This document shows, piece by piece, positions 24,662 to 33,827 of a stretch of 64,000 nucleotides of DNA (its first letter is position 1; each line of letters starts with the position of its first letter). The notes beneath the pieces were generated by a model, which saw nothing but the letters and a program-made list of their open reading frames with translations, had not been told where the DNA came from and did no database searches. The position numbers were made by a program, and so were the translations under genes. Source of the DNA: Planctomyces sp. SH-PL62 (lineage in GTDB: Bacteria > Planctomycetota > Planctomycetia > Isosphaerales > Isosphaeraceae); NCBI RefSeq assembly GCF_001610895.1, contig NZ_CP011273.1, positions 6,014,001-6,078,000 on the forward strand, read 5' to 3'.

Positions 24662-26856
24662 ATGGTATCTGCCTCAGATCACCCGAAGAAGCCATCGAGC
24701 ACCTGGCCGAAGTCTTCGAGGCTGGGGGCAATGTGGCGTATTTGGAAGTGCACGAAGATGTGTGCTTCCAAGCGGATAAGTGGCTGCGCCTCGGGAAGCT
24801 TGCCGTTCATCCGTCCGGAGATGAGCAAGGTGCGGTGGAGGCCCCGGTCGAAGAAGCGATTCAGTTTGGCTCCTATTCTTGGACTCTTCCCGGCTATGCA
24901 GACATCGTAGCTCGAGTAAACGCGGCCTACCTACCGGAGAATGGGCGGGCTGGCGAGAAGGAAGCCTCGCACGGCGACAGGACGCGACGAGCACTCGAAT
25001 CGGTTATGCACTGTGCGGTCAAATGCGGGTTTGTTAATCCGATCTTCGATGCTCGCGCAGTCACCGACATGCCCTTCAAGAGGCCGACGACCGTTGTGGT
25101 AGACACTTCTGCGGCGATGCAGGGTGGTCTGGACTTCGTCGTTAGGAATCTATACCCGATGGCGCGGATTAAGATTCCAGCCATCGTTCACATGGAGATT
25201 CTGCTCAAGGCGGACCGCTATCTCACGCTGAGAAGAGCGAGGAAGAAATCGCCCGTCGCCGCCACACTTCTCGACCACGTGACTGGTCTGGGTCCCCAAC
25301 GCACGGTGCTCCGCCTGGAACTGCAGACTGAGGCTGAAATCGAGCGACCCAGGCTCGGCTCCGATCCCCTGCGAGGAGTCGTCCAGCCCGACTCAGACGC
25401 GGAAGACAAGAGCCTCGGCCTCCAGGTGATACAACGCAGCTTCGCCGATCGGCTGATCCTGGAGACCGCTATTCAGCATCGAGATCGCCTGAGTCCAGAT
25501 CATCCGATCATGGTGCTTACGGCGGACCAAGGTCTCGCTCGGATGACGCTGGCGGAAGGGCTTCACCCCCTGTTCTTCTCAACTCCTCCTCTAGAGAGCA
25601 TCTGCGGAAAGATGCTCTCGGGGACAAGCTTTCGACCATTCATCTTTAATTTCAACGAATCTTCGCTTTACCACATCCCTATGACATCGCTTCTTTGGGA
25701 GCTGGCGAGCACTTTCGGGAGCGTCCGAGTCGTTGTCGAAGATGGCTCGGCATCGCTGAAGGTTTCTGCTATCGGCGAGGACCTCTCCTGGCATCCGTAT
25801 CACTCTCACGACGATCTGCTTTGGAGCTTTCGGACGATACCTCCGCCGCCCGCTCCGCCTACCGATGATGAGCCACCGGCCGGTGAACAGCCGCCCGATG
25901 ACGCACCGCCGCCGCCTGCAAATGATGGTGGAGATCCGCCCGTTGGTGTGGAGGCCCCCCCCACCGAACCCACGTCGGTAGCTCCTCGGCAAGGCGATTC
26001 TGTTGGCGGGAGTGACGACAGGAGCTTCGAGTCGCGCGGCTACGCTGGCAAGGCGACCGGTGGACTGACGGGGTCCTACCGGTTCCCGGTCGGTTCGCTT
26101 CTCAGGTTGGCACTGGCGTTCGCTCGAAAGGCTTTCATCTCGGACAAGGACGGAACCGAGATCGTAAAAATGAAAACAGTTAAGCGCTATCAAGATTTCA
26201 GGAATTTCTTCCTGTCGGGGCAATTCGCGGAGCGGGATAAGGGCGGCCTAAGGAAGCTCCCCGCGATGGACGATCTGATCACCGCAATCAGGACCCCGGA
26301 TCTGAAATCCCTCAAGGAGCAATTCTGCCGAGTGCCTTCGTTCACGTCCTTCCTCGATGAGCTGACAGTCGGCAAGCCGGTTACGCGGGACGAGATTAAA
26401 AGCATCGGGAAGTTCGCGTTCACGACCTACGTGGGGTTATCCGAGATCAGCTGCGCGGCACTCGACATCCCTGATGAGGGTATCTACGGAACCCCCAACA
26501 CCCCACCCCCGTCAGAATTCGCGCCCACGGCGCTTGCGGTTTACAAGAATCTGAGAGGCCGAGAGGAGTACGTTCTGACGGGGAAATGGCTAGAGGAGCT
26601 GGCTCGGTCACATGGCATCCACCCGCTGAATACCCGAGAGCGGCTGAACGAGGCACGCGCTATCGGGCTCATTGAGCGCTATACAGAAGGGTCGACGCCC
26701 GAGACGCAGTACGAGCGCCACAATATGCTGATTCTCGAAGTGGCCAACGGGCAACCGCAGACTAAGAAGCTCAATCTATACCACGGCAATTTCATCATCC
26801 CCGAGAAAGCGAGTGTAAGCATTCGCCTGGAGGATAAAACGCATGGGACTGCGTGA
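24658..26856 (+). CDS. PIN-domain protein with proline-rich linker and C-terminal wHTH-like region
   Basis: A 732-residue protein; ATG 24658 is chosen for the ATGA overlap. Residues about 145-310 form a PIN nuclease fold with the acidic set D149 (VVVDTSAA), E180 (VHMEILLKADRY), D264 (FADRLILETA) and D290 (VLTADQGLARMTLAEG), consistent with a metal-dependent RNase. Residues about 395-445 are a Pro/Asp-rich linker. The C-terminal ~240 residues contain EEYVLTGKWLEELARSHGIH and NTRERLNEARAIGLIERYTE, resembling a winged helix. Stand-alone toxin PIN proteins are ~140 residues, so this is a much larger, regulated version. It probably cuts RNA when activated by the neighbouring ATPase (inference). 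Confidence 0.75.
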   Translation: MNGICLRSPEEAIEHLAEVFEAGGNVAYLEVHEDVCFQADKWLRLGKLAVHPSGDEQGAVEAPVEEAIQFGSYSWTLPGYADIVARVNAAYLPENGRAGEKEASHGDRTRRALESVMHCAVKCGFVNPIFDARAVTDMPFKRPTTVVVDTSAAMQGGLDFVVRNLYPMARIKIPAIVHMEILLKADRYLTLRRARKKSPVAATLLDHVTGLGPQRTVLRLELQTEAEIERPRLGSDPLRGVVQPDSDAEDKSLGLQVIQRSFADRLILETAIQHRDRLSPDHPIMVLTADQGLARMTLAEGLHPLFFSTPPLESICGKMLSGTSFRPFIFNFNESSLYHIPMTSLLWELASTFGSVRVVVEDGSASLKVSAIGEDLSWHPYHSHDDLLWSFRTIPPPPAPPTDDEPPAGEQPPDDAPPPPANDGGDPPVGVEAPPTEPTSVAPRQGDSVGGSDDRSFESRGYAGKATGGLTGSYRFPVGSLLRLALAFARKAFISDKDGTEIVKMKTVKRYQDFRNFFLSGQFAERDKGGLRKLPAMDDLITAIRTPDLKSLKEQFCRVPSFTSFLDELTVGKPVTRDEIKSIGKFAFTTYVGLSEISCAALDIPDEGIYGTPNTPPPSEFAPTALAVYKNLRGREEYVLTGKWLEELARSHGIHPLNTRERLNEARAIGLIERYTEGSTPETQYERHNMLILEVANGQPQTKKLNLYHGNFIIPEKASVSIRLEDKTHGTA

Positions 26857-27991
26857 CAAACTCCAACGCGATGCGCCTAGGGAGGCCGATCCGCGTAAAT
26901 GGCTCTTCGAGCGGTTCGGCATCCTCGAGAACCCGTTCCCATCCGCTGGGCAGCCCACAGGGCACCCTCGCCTCGACTACACCGAAGGCGACAAGGAGGT
27001 TGTCGAGTCGATCAGGCAGTTCGAGCGAGACTACGCCACGCAGGTGCTCGTCGTGGAAGGGACGCAGGGGATCGGCAAAACCAACTTGCTGAATTATTAC
27101 CAGCAGGAGCTTCAGGATCTCTATCGCGAAGACAACACCTTCTATATCATCCGCTACTACCCGGATCCGGAACCAACGTTTGACGCAATTGTGCGTCGTG
27201 TGTTTCAGGAATTGAACCAGAACCATCTCATCAAAATCGCAACTAAGTTGAAGGAGCTGAACGACGCCCAGGCGGAGCAAGTTAGAGAACTGGCGAGGAG
27301 TTACGAGATCCGTATCGTTCTCCAGAAACTTCGCCAGGCGGAGGATGCCGCGACTCTCGCCAAAGTCGCCGATACCGCGATGGAGTGGCTCGTCGGGCTT
27401 AGGCTTCTCAACAAGCACCGCGATCTTCTTGGCGTCCAATTCAGGTTGGATACGGTTGAATCGAAGACACAAGCGCTGCGCGATATCGTCTTCATTAGCG
27501 AAAAGCTCGAACTCCTTAAGGGCATCTTCCTGTTGCTTGACGAGCTGGAGAAGCAGGACTATTCACTCACAAAGACCCCCGTGCTTCGCTATCTTTCGGC
27601 CATCCGAGCACTGATTGACGCATTACCAAGACGCCTGTTTCTCATGCTCGCGATCACCAGCGAAGCAAGAAGGCGCTACTTCGAGATGCTTCCCGCCATC
27701 GCTAGCCGCCTCGAAAACAAGATTATTCTTAACCCCATCCGTCAGTTCGAAGAGGCTGAGAATCTGGCGAGCTTCTACGAGGCAAACGCGAAGGCCAAGG
27801 CTCAGCAGGATTCAGTCTCCAAAGATTGGGCTGCCGGGCGTGAGCCCGTTCTCACGCGAGCCGAGATATCGAGAATCTTCGAAACAGCGATTCGGGGTTC
27901 CGCCGACCAAGGCGTCAAGGGCGTCACGCACCGAGCCTACCTCAATCGGCTTCGCCAAGCAGCCGAGGAGAAGATGGCCGAAGCAAGGTGA
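26843..27991 (+). CDS. AAA/ORC-Cdc6-like ATPase of the PIN operon
   Basis: A 382-residue P-loop ATPase. The N-terminus KWLFERFGILENPFPSAG is typical of ORC/STAND-type ATPases. Walker A is GTQGIGKTN (from about residue 73); Walker B is GIFLLLDELEK (near 230). A sensor-like LFLMLAITSEARRRYFEMLP follows. The protein ends with a helical, Lys/Arg-rich region and no extra effector domain. It starts at ATG 26843 with GGAGG upstream and overlaps the PIN gene by 14 bases, so the two are co-translated. The likely role is an ATP-dependent sensor or loader for the PIN protein; a defence function is inferred from context. Confidence 0.8.
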   Translation: MGLRDKLQRDAPREADPRKWLFERFGILENPFPSAGQPTGHPRLDYTEGDKEVVESIRQFERDYATQVLVVEGTQGIGKTNLLNYYQQELQDLYREDNTFYIIRYYPDPEPTFDAIVRRVFQELNQNHLIKIATKLKELNDAQAEQVRELARSYEIRIVLQKLRQAEDAATLAKVADTAMEWLVGLRLLNKHRDLLGVQFRLDTVESKTQALRDIVFISEKLELLKGIFLLLDELEKQDYSLTKTPVLRYLSAIRALIDALPRRLFLMLAITSEARRRYFEMLPAIASRLENKIILNPIRQFEEAENLASFYEANAKAKAQQDSVSKDWAAGREPVLTRAEISRIFETAIRGSADQGVKGVTHRAYLNRLRQAAEEKMAEAR

Positions 27992-28012
27992 CCGCGAGGC
28001 GGACCTCGTCGG

Positions 28013-28372
28013 TCACGCGCTGAGCACGTGTTTCCGACAGACGTCGGCCACGAACCGCTCTGCCGCCCCCTGATCTGGGGCCTCAGGCAGGCTGGAGCGG
28101 CATTGGCATTCCAAGATGCGTTGCAGCCCATCGTCAATAAGATCGGCAACCTGCTTGCAGCTCAATTCAGCGGCTCGAATGCGAAGCAGCAACTCCGCTT
28201 CTGGCCGGGGAAAGCTCATCCGGTGATCCGACAAAAGCTCCTGGGCCTCATAGCAGACACGCACTACGTGCATCAACTCCTTCCAGTCCAAGCCTTCACC
28301 TGACTCGGCTTGCTCTATACGTTTTGCATAGTCTTCGTTGAGCTTCTTGATGACCCTGTGAGCGTCCTTCAA
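28013..28372 (-). pseudogene. C-terminal remnant of a nucleotidyltransferase-like protein
   Basis: The frame encodes KDAHRVIKKLNEDYAKRI, a helical middle with WKELMHVVRVCYEAQELLSD, FPRPEAELLLRIRAAELSCK, and a tail with SSLPEAPDQGAAERFVADVC. This matches the C-terminal helical half of YcgL/RlaP-like predicted nucleotidyltransferases (PF10127), as I recall it. The frame stays open upstream for about 40 more codons to a TAG near 28495 but contains no catalytic GS-x-DxD motif and no ATG. It is probably a truncated leftover; a functional short protein starting at TTG cannot be excluded. Confidence 0.5.
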
Positions 28373-28492
28373 TATTGTGCTATCCTGGCACTTCTTGTCG
28401 CAGGCGCTGAGACTCTTCTGGGGCTGCCCAGAAGCTGCACTTTCCGTGATTTGCTGAATATGGACAGCCGCGGGTGAACTCTGCGGGTGCGT

Positions 28493-28738
28493 CTAAACGC
28501 CAGGCTCCGCGATCAGGTAGAAGTCGAATCCCCGACATTCCGGGATGCGATTGCCCGGGGCGACCGTCATGAGCGATTTCAACTCGTCGTCTGACAGCGT
28601 GCGTCGCAATCCACCCTCGCCGAGCGAGAGCGTTCTCCCGTCATAGCTGAGGATGCCGCTCTCCAAGGCGTCGAAGCCCCGGCGGCCCTGCCTGAGGATG
28701 ACGACGGAACGGCCGTCGATGTGTGCCGGGTGAAGCAT
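28493..28738 (-). CDS. Small hypothetical protein, 81 residues
   Basis: Starts at ATG 28738 (MLHPAHIDGRSVVILRQGRR). It contains DALESGILSYDGRTLSLGEG, a DDELKSLMTV segment and ends RGFDFYLIAEPGV. The alternation of beta-like and helical stretches and the natural composition support a real gene. I recall similar short proteins in planctomycetes ending in CRGFDF, function unknown. It lies between gene remnants. Confidence 0.55.
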   Translation of the reverse strand: MLHPAHIDGRSVVILRQGRRGFDALESGILSYDGRTLSLGEGGLRRTLSDDELKSLMTVAPGNRIPECRGFDFYLIAEPGV

Positions 28739-28836
28739 GACGCCGCCTTCCAGGCGTTGAATAGACGGGGGCCGGTCCGGGCGGGACGATGGCGGTTATC
28801 ACGACTGCCTGACGTCCCGAGCGGAGCCGACCCCCG

Positions 28837-29083
28837 ATGACATCCTCGCATCCGACGCTCGCCCCTTGCCAGTGGTTCGTCCGCCTCGCTTCGATCCTCG
28901 ACCGGCGCTCGGCGCCGAGGCTGGCCCTCTTGTTCATCGGAGCGGTCGTGGCCGGCGGAAACGTCACGACCTGGATCCGGGCCGCAGGGCTGAGCGACCG
29001 CTCCTGCTACATCGCCGTCGCGGCGGGCAAGCGGGCCGAGAGGGTCGCGAACGCTGACCTGCCCCCGTCGATGCTGCCACGAA
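28837..29083 (+). pseudogene. N-terminal fragment of a DDE (IS4-like) transposase
   Basis: ATG 28837 begins MTSSHPTLAPCQWFVRLASI, then LDRRSAPRLALLFIGAVVAG and VTTWIRAAGLSDRSCYIAVA. I recognise this as the N-terminal ~80 residues of a transposase common in planctomycetes, normally several hundred residues long. It is cut off where an IS3-type fragment on the other strand begins (about 29084). The upstream ~110 bases are repeated in inverse orientation at 45806-45930, so they are probably the end of this element. Confidence 0.65.
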
Positions 29084-29620
29084 CTATGTTAGTGTCTGGG
29101 CCAATTCGGCCATAGCCGCCGGGCCGAGGAGCGAAGCTCCAAGGGTCGGCGTCCGCGGCGCGACCGTCTCCGGGGCCGGCGGCCGGTAGCCCAGGCTGCT
29201 GTGCGGCCGCACGGTGTATGCCACCCGCCACCGCTCGATCTGGACCTTGGCCTCCAGCAGCGTGTCGAAGACTTCCCCCTCCAGCAGCTCGTCCCTAAGC
29301 TTGCCGTTGAACGACTCGACGTAGCCGTTCTCCCAGGGGCTCCCCGGCTCGATGAGCAGCGTCCCGACGCCGACTCGGCCGAGCCGCCTCGCGCACCGTC
29401 TTGGCCGTGAACTCCGGCCCGTTGTCCGAGCGGACGTACGCGGGGACGCCCCGCCGCACGAATAGGTCCGCGAGCCGCTCCAGGAACCCCGCCGCGGCCG
29501 ATCCTGTCACCTGCTCGGCTTCCTCGCCGAAGCGCTCCGGGCCCACCACTCGGACGGCAAGCCGGCTTCGCTCGCCCCGGCCGAGGCGTGAACGGTCACG
29601 GATGCTGACCCTGGACACCA
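29084..29620 (-). pseudogene. C-terminal fragment of an IS3-type orfB transposase, frameshifted
   Basis: The minus strand encodes RLADLFVRRGVPAYVRSDNG, PEFTAKTVREA (catalytic Asp region). After a frameshift near 29385 it continues with ENGYVESFNGKLRDELLEGE (catalytic Glu), YTVRPHSSLGYRPPAPETVA and ELAQTLT, ending at TAG 29084-29086. The first part of the gene is missing. It is a different lineage from the IS3 element at 19382. Confidence 0.75.
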
Positions 29621-30353
29621 AATCCTGTCAGCATTGCCCATCCCGCCTGGGAGAGACTACGGCCACGCTCCTTCCGGCGTAAGCCGATGGCGAATTCCAG
29701 GCCGCCGATCCGGCTGCGCCAGGGGGCGGCTGATACGGATACCCTTGGCGGTAGTGGTCTCCTCGAGATTCTGGATGGCTATCAGCCGGCAGCCCCCCCA
29801 TCAGCCTGGCGGATCAGGGCAAAGCGATCTCTATATGCGAATCATATCGGGATCGACGGTATGCCGGGACAAGCCCACATCGTTCGCGGGCGACCTCGAT
29901 CGGGACGCCGGCGATCAGTGCCGCGTCCACTTGCGACGCCGCCCCTGCCGGCCTTCGAGGATCAGTCGTCGCATCCCCAGGATCGCCTCGAGCCGTCGGA
30001 AGGACAGCTCCGGGGATTCCGGTTCAGGATTTCGCAGGCGGGAAATCCAATGCATTCCGCGCCTACGCCGGAGTCATCTTAGATTTCCCTCCGACCAGGG
30101 ACGGGTTGCCAGTCAGGTGGGTCGACCCGAGGGTGAAACTCGCCGAATCCTTGGCGGGGCCGTACATCCCGAGGTTCATGAGGATCGGGATCGTCCAGGT
30201 GCGTCCCAAGGTGGAGCTGTGGGGCTAGGTCTAGGGTGGGATTGCGAGGAGGAACCGGGCTGGTTTGCACCCCGGTTTCTACCCTCGTGCACCACTCAAT
30301 TCGACCCCAGATCAATTTGATGCAAAGCCTTTAGCCAAAAAACCTTATCGAAT
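29621..30353. other. Remnant DNA between the transposase fragment and tRNA-Val
   Basis: No intact gene. A plus-strand frame from about 30000 to TAG 30226-30228 reads IPVQDFAGGKSNAFRAYAGV, ILDFPPTRDGLPVRWVDPRV and MRIGIVQVRPKVELWG. It looks like the C-terminal end of a once-functional protein of unknown type with no start codon. The rest is featureless. The stretch adjoins the 3' end of the tRNA and may include an integration junction. Confidence 0.35.
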
Positions 30354-30425
30354 GGGCGATGAGGGATTCGAACCCCCGACCTCCTACGTGTAAGGCAGGC
30401 ACTCTAACCGCTGAGTTAATCGCCC
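30354..30425 (-). tRNA. tRNA-Val (anticodon UAC)
   Basis: The complement folds into a full 72-base cloverleaf. The acceptor stem is GGGCGAT/ATCGCCC, the D stem ACTC/GAGT, the anticodon stem CCTGC/GTAGG with loop CTTACAC (anticodon TAC), and the T arm GGGGG-TTCGAAT-CCCTC. CCA is not encoded. The 3' end points to the left, into the IS-rich accessory region, which makes it a likely integration site. Confidence 0.95.
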
Positions 30426-30486
30426 TTCGGGGGATATTCTAGCCGAAGATTCGTCCGGCGCGAGCGCGGTTCGGGAAAAGGTGGGG

Positions 30487-31653
30487 TCAGGGGGCGGGAG
30501 GGTCGCCGAGGGAGCGGGATGGGGGCGTCGGCGGCGCGGGGGAGGTTTCGGGGGCGGCGGGCGGGGAGGAATCGGCGGGGATCGGGGTGGGTTCGGGGAG
30601 GCTGGGGAGGATGCGGCGGGCTTCGACGATGCGCCAGGAGGTGTCGATGCCTTCCAGGCGGAAACGCACGAGGGTCAGCCGCATCGGGGTCGGCGGATCG
30701 CCGGGGGAGCCCAACTCGTCGACGACCTGGGCGTCGACCTCGGCGCGGTCGTAGACGAAGGGGCCGTCGGCCTTGAGGGTGAGGAAGGGGCGCCTGAGCA
30801 GGGCGTCCCAGATCTTGGGGGACTCGGCGACCTCCAGGGCCAGCTTGCGGGGCTCGGCGGGAAGCGGCGGCTGGGCCTCGTCGATGAGCATCTTGTAGGT
30901 CGGCAGGATCTTCTTGGGGGCGAGGGTCCCCTCGGCCAGCTTCTGGAAGACCTGGCCCAGGCCCTCGGCGGCGTCGAAGATGTCGTCGGGGTCGCCGCTG
31001 GCCATCTTGTCATAGAGGCCGGACTTCTCGGCGTCGGCCTTCGCCTCGTGCAGCGCGTCGAGGGTCTCCGCCGCTGGGCCGAGCGGGTTGCGCGGGGTGA
31101 ACCGGCCGATCGCCGGATCGTAGCTGTACTCCCCCTCGATCCGTCGATTCAAAGCCGCGATCGGCGCGAACGAGCCGCGCAGGGAAGTCGTCTTCGCCTT
31201 GTCCCGCGAAGGCTGGGAGAAGCTGCGGATCGCCGGCGGATCTTCCACGACCGCGAGCCGCTTCTGGACTTCCTCGTCATGGTCCACGAGCGCCTGGAGA
31301 TACGCCTCGGCCACCCGCGCGACCGGGTCCGTCGTCCGCTTGCGGAACCTCGGCCAGACGGCCAGGTACGTGGCGACGCCCGCCAGTACGAGCAGCAGGA
31401 GGCCGATCAGCACGAACCAGCGGCGGGAGGACTTGCGCTCCTTCGCCTCCGGCGAGGGCCGGAATACCGAAGCGACCTCGTCGGGCTCGTCGTCGCCGAC
31501 GCGGATCGCGACCGGGACGGGCCGGGGCTCGGGTTTCGGGGGGGGGGCCTTGTGGAGCGTGCCGCACTTGGGGCAGGCGACGGTGCCCCCCTGGGGCTCG
31601 TCCGGGGCGAGGAAGGCCGTCTGGCATTTCGTGCATCGGACGCGGACGCTCAT
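30487..31653 (-). CDS. Membrane protein with N-terminal MJ0042-type zinc finger
   Basis: A 388-residue protein starting at ATG 31653, which overlaps the stop of the upstream gene (ATGA at 31650-31653). The N-terminus MSVRVRCTKCQTAFLAPDE and TVACPKCGTLHKAPPP form paired CxxC knuckles. One transmembrane helix follows (RWFVLIGLLLLVLAGVATYL, about 79-98), then a ~290-residue soluble domain with repeated helix-rich segments and a Pro-rich tail. This architecture is common in planctomycetes, and the role is unknown. The zinc finger should be cytoplasmic and the C-terminal domain probably periplasmic. A much longer same-frame opening upstream lies inside the neighbouring gene and is rejected. Confidence 0.8.
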   Translation of the reverse strand: MSVRVRCTKCQTAFLAPDEPQGGTVACPKCGTLHKAPPPKPEPRPVPVAIRVGDDEPDEVASVFRPSPEAKERKSSRRWFVLIGLLLLVLAGVATYLAVWPRFRKRTTDPVARVAEAYLQALVDHDEEVQKRLAVVEDPPAIRSFSQPSRDKAKTTSLRGSFAPIAALNRRIEGEYSYDPAIGRFTPRNPLGPAAETLDALHEAKADAEKSGLYDKMASGDPDDIFDAAEGLGQVFQKLAEGTLAPKKILPTYKMLIDEAQPPLPAEPRKLALEVAESPKIWDALLRRPFLTLKADGPFVYDRAEVDAQVVDELGSPGDPPTPMRLTLVRFRLEGIDTSWRIVEARRILPSLPEPTPIPADSSPPAAPETSPAPPTPPSRSLGDPPAP

Positions 31654-32513
31654 GGTCGGTCGCCTTCGCGAGAGGAGGTTCGAGGAGGAGTCGCGGAGTC
31701 TTCGTCGACGGCCGTCGCGCACCGCCCGCAGACGTCGCGACCGCCGGCGACGGCCCGGCCGCAGACGCGGCAGAGGCCCGCCCGGCGGCGGATCTCGGGG
31801 AGCGCGGCGCGGAGCGGGGCGGCCTCGGGCTCGTCGCCCAGGCTGTCGAGGACGCGGGCGATCCAGCGGGCCACCTCCCAGTCGACGTCCTTCGCCCGCA
31901 CCCGACGTTCCACCAGCGCCTTGACCCAGGCCGCCAGGCCGCGATCGAGCGCGTGCAGGGCCTCGCCGCGAAGGTGCCGCGTCAGCTCGTCGCGAAGTTC
32001 CATCGCGCGCTCGACCTCCTCCTCGGCCTTCGCCGCGTCCAGCTCGCGACGGAGGCCTTCGGCGCGGCCCGTCGTCAGGCGTCGCGGTTCCGGCGCGGTG
32101 GTCGGCCTCGGCGTCGTGGGGGCGGACGCGGGAGCGGGCGTCGCTCCAGCTTCCGCCTCCAGCCCGGCGGCGATCCTGCCGAGCGTGGGGATGACGTGGA
32201 TCTCCATCAGGTCGACCGTCCGCCACGACGCCTCGGCGCCGTCGGCCAGGACGTCCAGGAGCCCGGCGACGACCTTGAGCGTCGTCCCCAGCACCCATCC
32301 CGCCAGACCGAAGCCGACGACCGTCGCCAGGGCGATCAGGGCGGTGATCCGCCGCTCGGACCAGGTGAACTGGGCGTCCGACAACAGTACCTGCGCCTGG
32401 CTGAGGAAATACGCCAGCCCGAACGCCGCGACGCCAAGCTGCACGACCGGCGCCAGCCTGGCCAGGGCCCGGCCGCCCGTCCGGATCGAGGTGTAGCGCG
32501 GCGACGAATTCAT
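31650..32513 (-). CDS. Membrane protein with C-terminal zinc-ribbon-like motif
   Basis: A 287-residue protein from ATG 32513. Two hydrophobic segments lie in the first ~95 residues (LAPVVQLGVAAFGLAYFLSQ; ITALIALATVVGFGLAGWVL). A charged coiled-coil-like region follows (RRELDAAKAEEEVERAMELR), and the C-terminus has GLCRVCGRAVAGGRDVCGRC, a double CxxC knuckle. It is coupled to the zinc-finger membrane gene downstream, so the pair probably acts together at the membrane. The function is unknown. Confidence 0.75.
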   Translation of the reverse strand: MNSSPRYTSIRTGGRALARLAPVVQLGVAAFGLAYFLSQAQVLLSDAQFTWSERRITALIALATVVGFGLAGWVLGTTLKVVAGLLDVLADGAEASWRTVDLMEIHVIPTLGRIAAGLEAEAGATPAPASAPTTPRPTTAPEPRRLTTGRAEGLRRELDAAKAEEEVERAMELRDELTRHLRGEALHALDRGLAAWVKALVERRVRAKDVDWEVARWIARVLDSLGDEPEAAPLRAALPEIRRRAGLCRVCGRAVAGGRDVCGRCATAVDEDSATPPRTSSREGDRP

Positions 32514-32675
32514 GTGGCCTCCAACACGTCCCGAGAAGGGTCGGGGAATCGCGACGGCGAAATCGTCCTCGTCGGCCCCTCTCGCATTATAATCGTCGCG
32601 GTCCCCGATAAGATGAATACGCCGCGTCAGCCGGACGCTCCTCGGAGACATCCAGGCGCAGAGGAGGTCCTCGCC

Positions 32676-33389
32676 ATGACGACGGACGGAGTTTCCTCCC
32701 CACGGCCCGAGCACGTCGACCGCCGCCGCCTGGTCGTGAGTACCGCGTGCTCGGTGCTCGTCCTGGCCCTCTGCCTGTTCCTCCCCGCCGGGACCTGGGC
32801 CTGGCCGAACGGCTGGCTGTTCTTCGCCGTGACGGTGGCGGCCGGGTCCGTGATCTCGGTTTACCTCCAGCGGGTCAATCCGGAGGTCATCGCCGCCCGG
32901 GTCAACCATCACGAAGGGACCAAGCCGTGGAATCGGCGGCTCGTGAGCCTCCTTTTCCCGACGTTGATCTCGATCATCCCCATCGCGGCGCTGGACGGCG
33001 GCCGATACCACTGGTCCCACGTCCCCTGGTGGGGGTGCGCAACCGGGTACGCCTTGTTCCTGGCCGGGATCGCGGGCCTGACCTGGGCCGAATCGGTGAA
33101 CAAATTCTTCGAGCCCACGGTTCGAATCCAGGCCGACCGGGGTCATCGCGTCGTCGACGCCGGCCCGTACGCGCTCGTCCGGCATCCGGGATACGTCGCG
33201 GTCGGCGCACTCGTGCCGGGGATGGCCCTGTCCCTGGGGTCGTACTGGGCTTTGGTCCCCGCCGCAGCCTCGTATTTGCTGCTGATCGTGCGCACGGCCC
33301 GCGAAGATCGGACGCTTCAGGAGGAGCTGCCGGGCTACCGGGAATACGCCCGACGGGTGCGTTATCGACTCGTCCCCGGAGTCTGGTGA
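32676..33389 (+). CDS. Isoprenylcysteine carboxyl methyltransferase/PEMT-like membrane protein
   Basis: A 237-residue protein with about five to six membrane helices (for example LVVSTACSVLVLALCLFLPA and WLFFAVTVAAGSVISVYLQR). The C-terminal signature of the ICMT/PEMT group is present: GPYALVRHPGYVA, followed by ARTAREDRTLQEEL-type residues and YREYARRVRYRLVPGVW. Family members methylate small hydrophobic or lipid substrates with SAM at the membrane; the substrate here is unknown. ATG 32676 is preceded by AGGAGGT. A TATAAT box at 32588-32593 could be its -10 element, though no good -35 is seen. Confidence 0.85.
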   Translation: MTTDGVSSPRPEHVDRRRLVVSTACSVLVLALCLFLPAGTWAWPNGWLFFAVTVAAGSVISVYLQRVNPEVIAARVNHHEGTKPWNRRLVSLLFPTLISIIPIAALDGGRYHWSHVPWWGCATGYALFLAGIAGLTWAESVNKFFEPTVRIQADRGHRVVDAGPYALVRHPGYVAVGALVPGMALSLGSYWALVPAAASYLLLIVRTAREDRTLQEELPGYREYARRVRYRLVPGVW

Positions 33390-33602
33390 CGAGGCTCGCG
33401 ACGGGCGACCCCGTCGGCGCGAGGCCCTATCCTTCGATCGGTGACATCACTATAGTGCCGATTGTTCAGATCACCAATCGGTAAAGAATCGGGCCTCGTC
33501 GCCCTCCGTTGCCGATACTGCTTCCACTTGAGTCGCGCCGCACCTCGTCGGCGAGGGTTCGGCGTGCGCCCCGATCGTCCTTTGGCCCAGGAGTGACGCT
33601 CC

Positions 33603-33827
33603 ATGTCGTTGCCGCGTTCGATCATTCGAGTGAGTTCGTTCGGGATCCTTGGTTTGGGAATCGTCGGCCTCGTCGCGGGCTGCGGTTCCGAGCAGCCGAA
33701 GACCGGGACGACGGTGTATTCGAGCCCCGAAGAGATCCAGGCGAAGAACCAGGAGTTGCAGAACGCCATGAAGGGCGGGGCCTACGGGTCGGCGGGCAAG
33801 AAGTCCGCGAACATGGTCGGCCAGTGA
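33603..33827 (+). CDS. Small lipoprotein, 74 residues
   Basis: ATG 33603. Signal peptide with lipobox: FGILGLGIVGLVAGC, so Cys27 or thereabouts should be lipidated after cleavage. The mature part is short and polar (SSPEEIQAKNQELQNAMKGG). Small lipoproteins of this kind commonly lie just upstream of DUF1559 genes in planctomycetes, as here (next gene at 34089). The function is unknown. Confidence 0.75.
   Translation: MSLPRSIIRVSSFGILGLGIVGLVAGCGSEQPKTGTTVYSSPEEIQAKNQELQNAMKGGAYGSAGKKSANMVGQ

Noticed and set aside
30481-32496. A 671-residue plus-strand frame over the zinc-finger membrane genes
   Set aside because: The opposite strand has two coupled genes with CxxC knuckles and membrane helices; the plus frame is Gly/Arg/Asp-rich shadow sequence.
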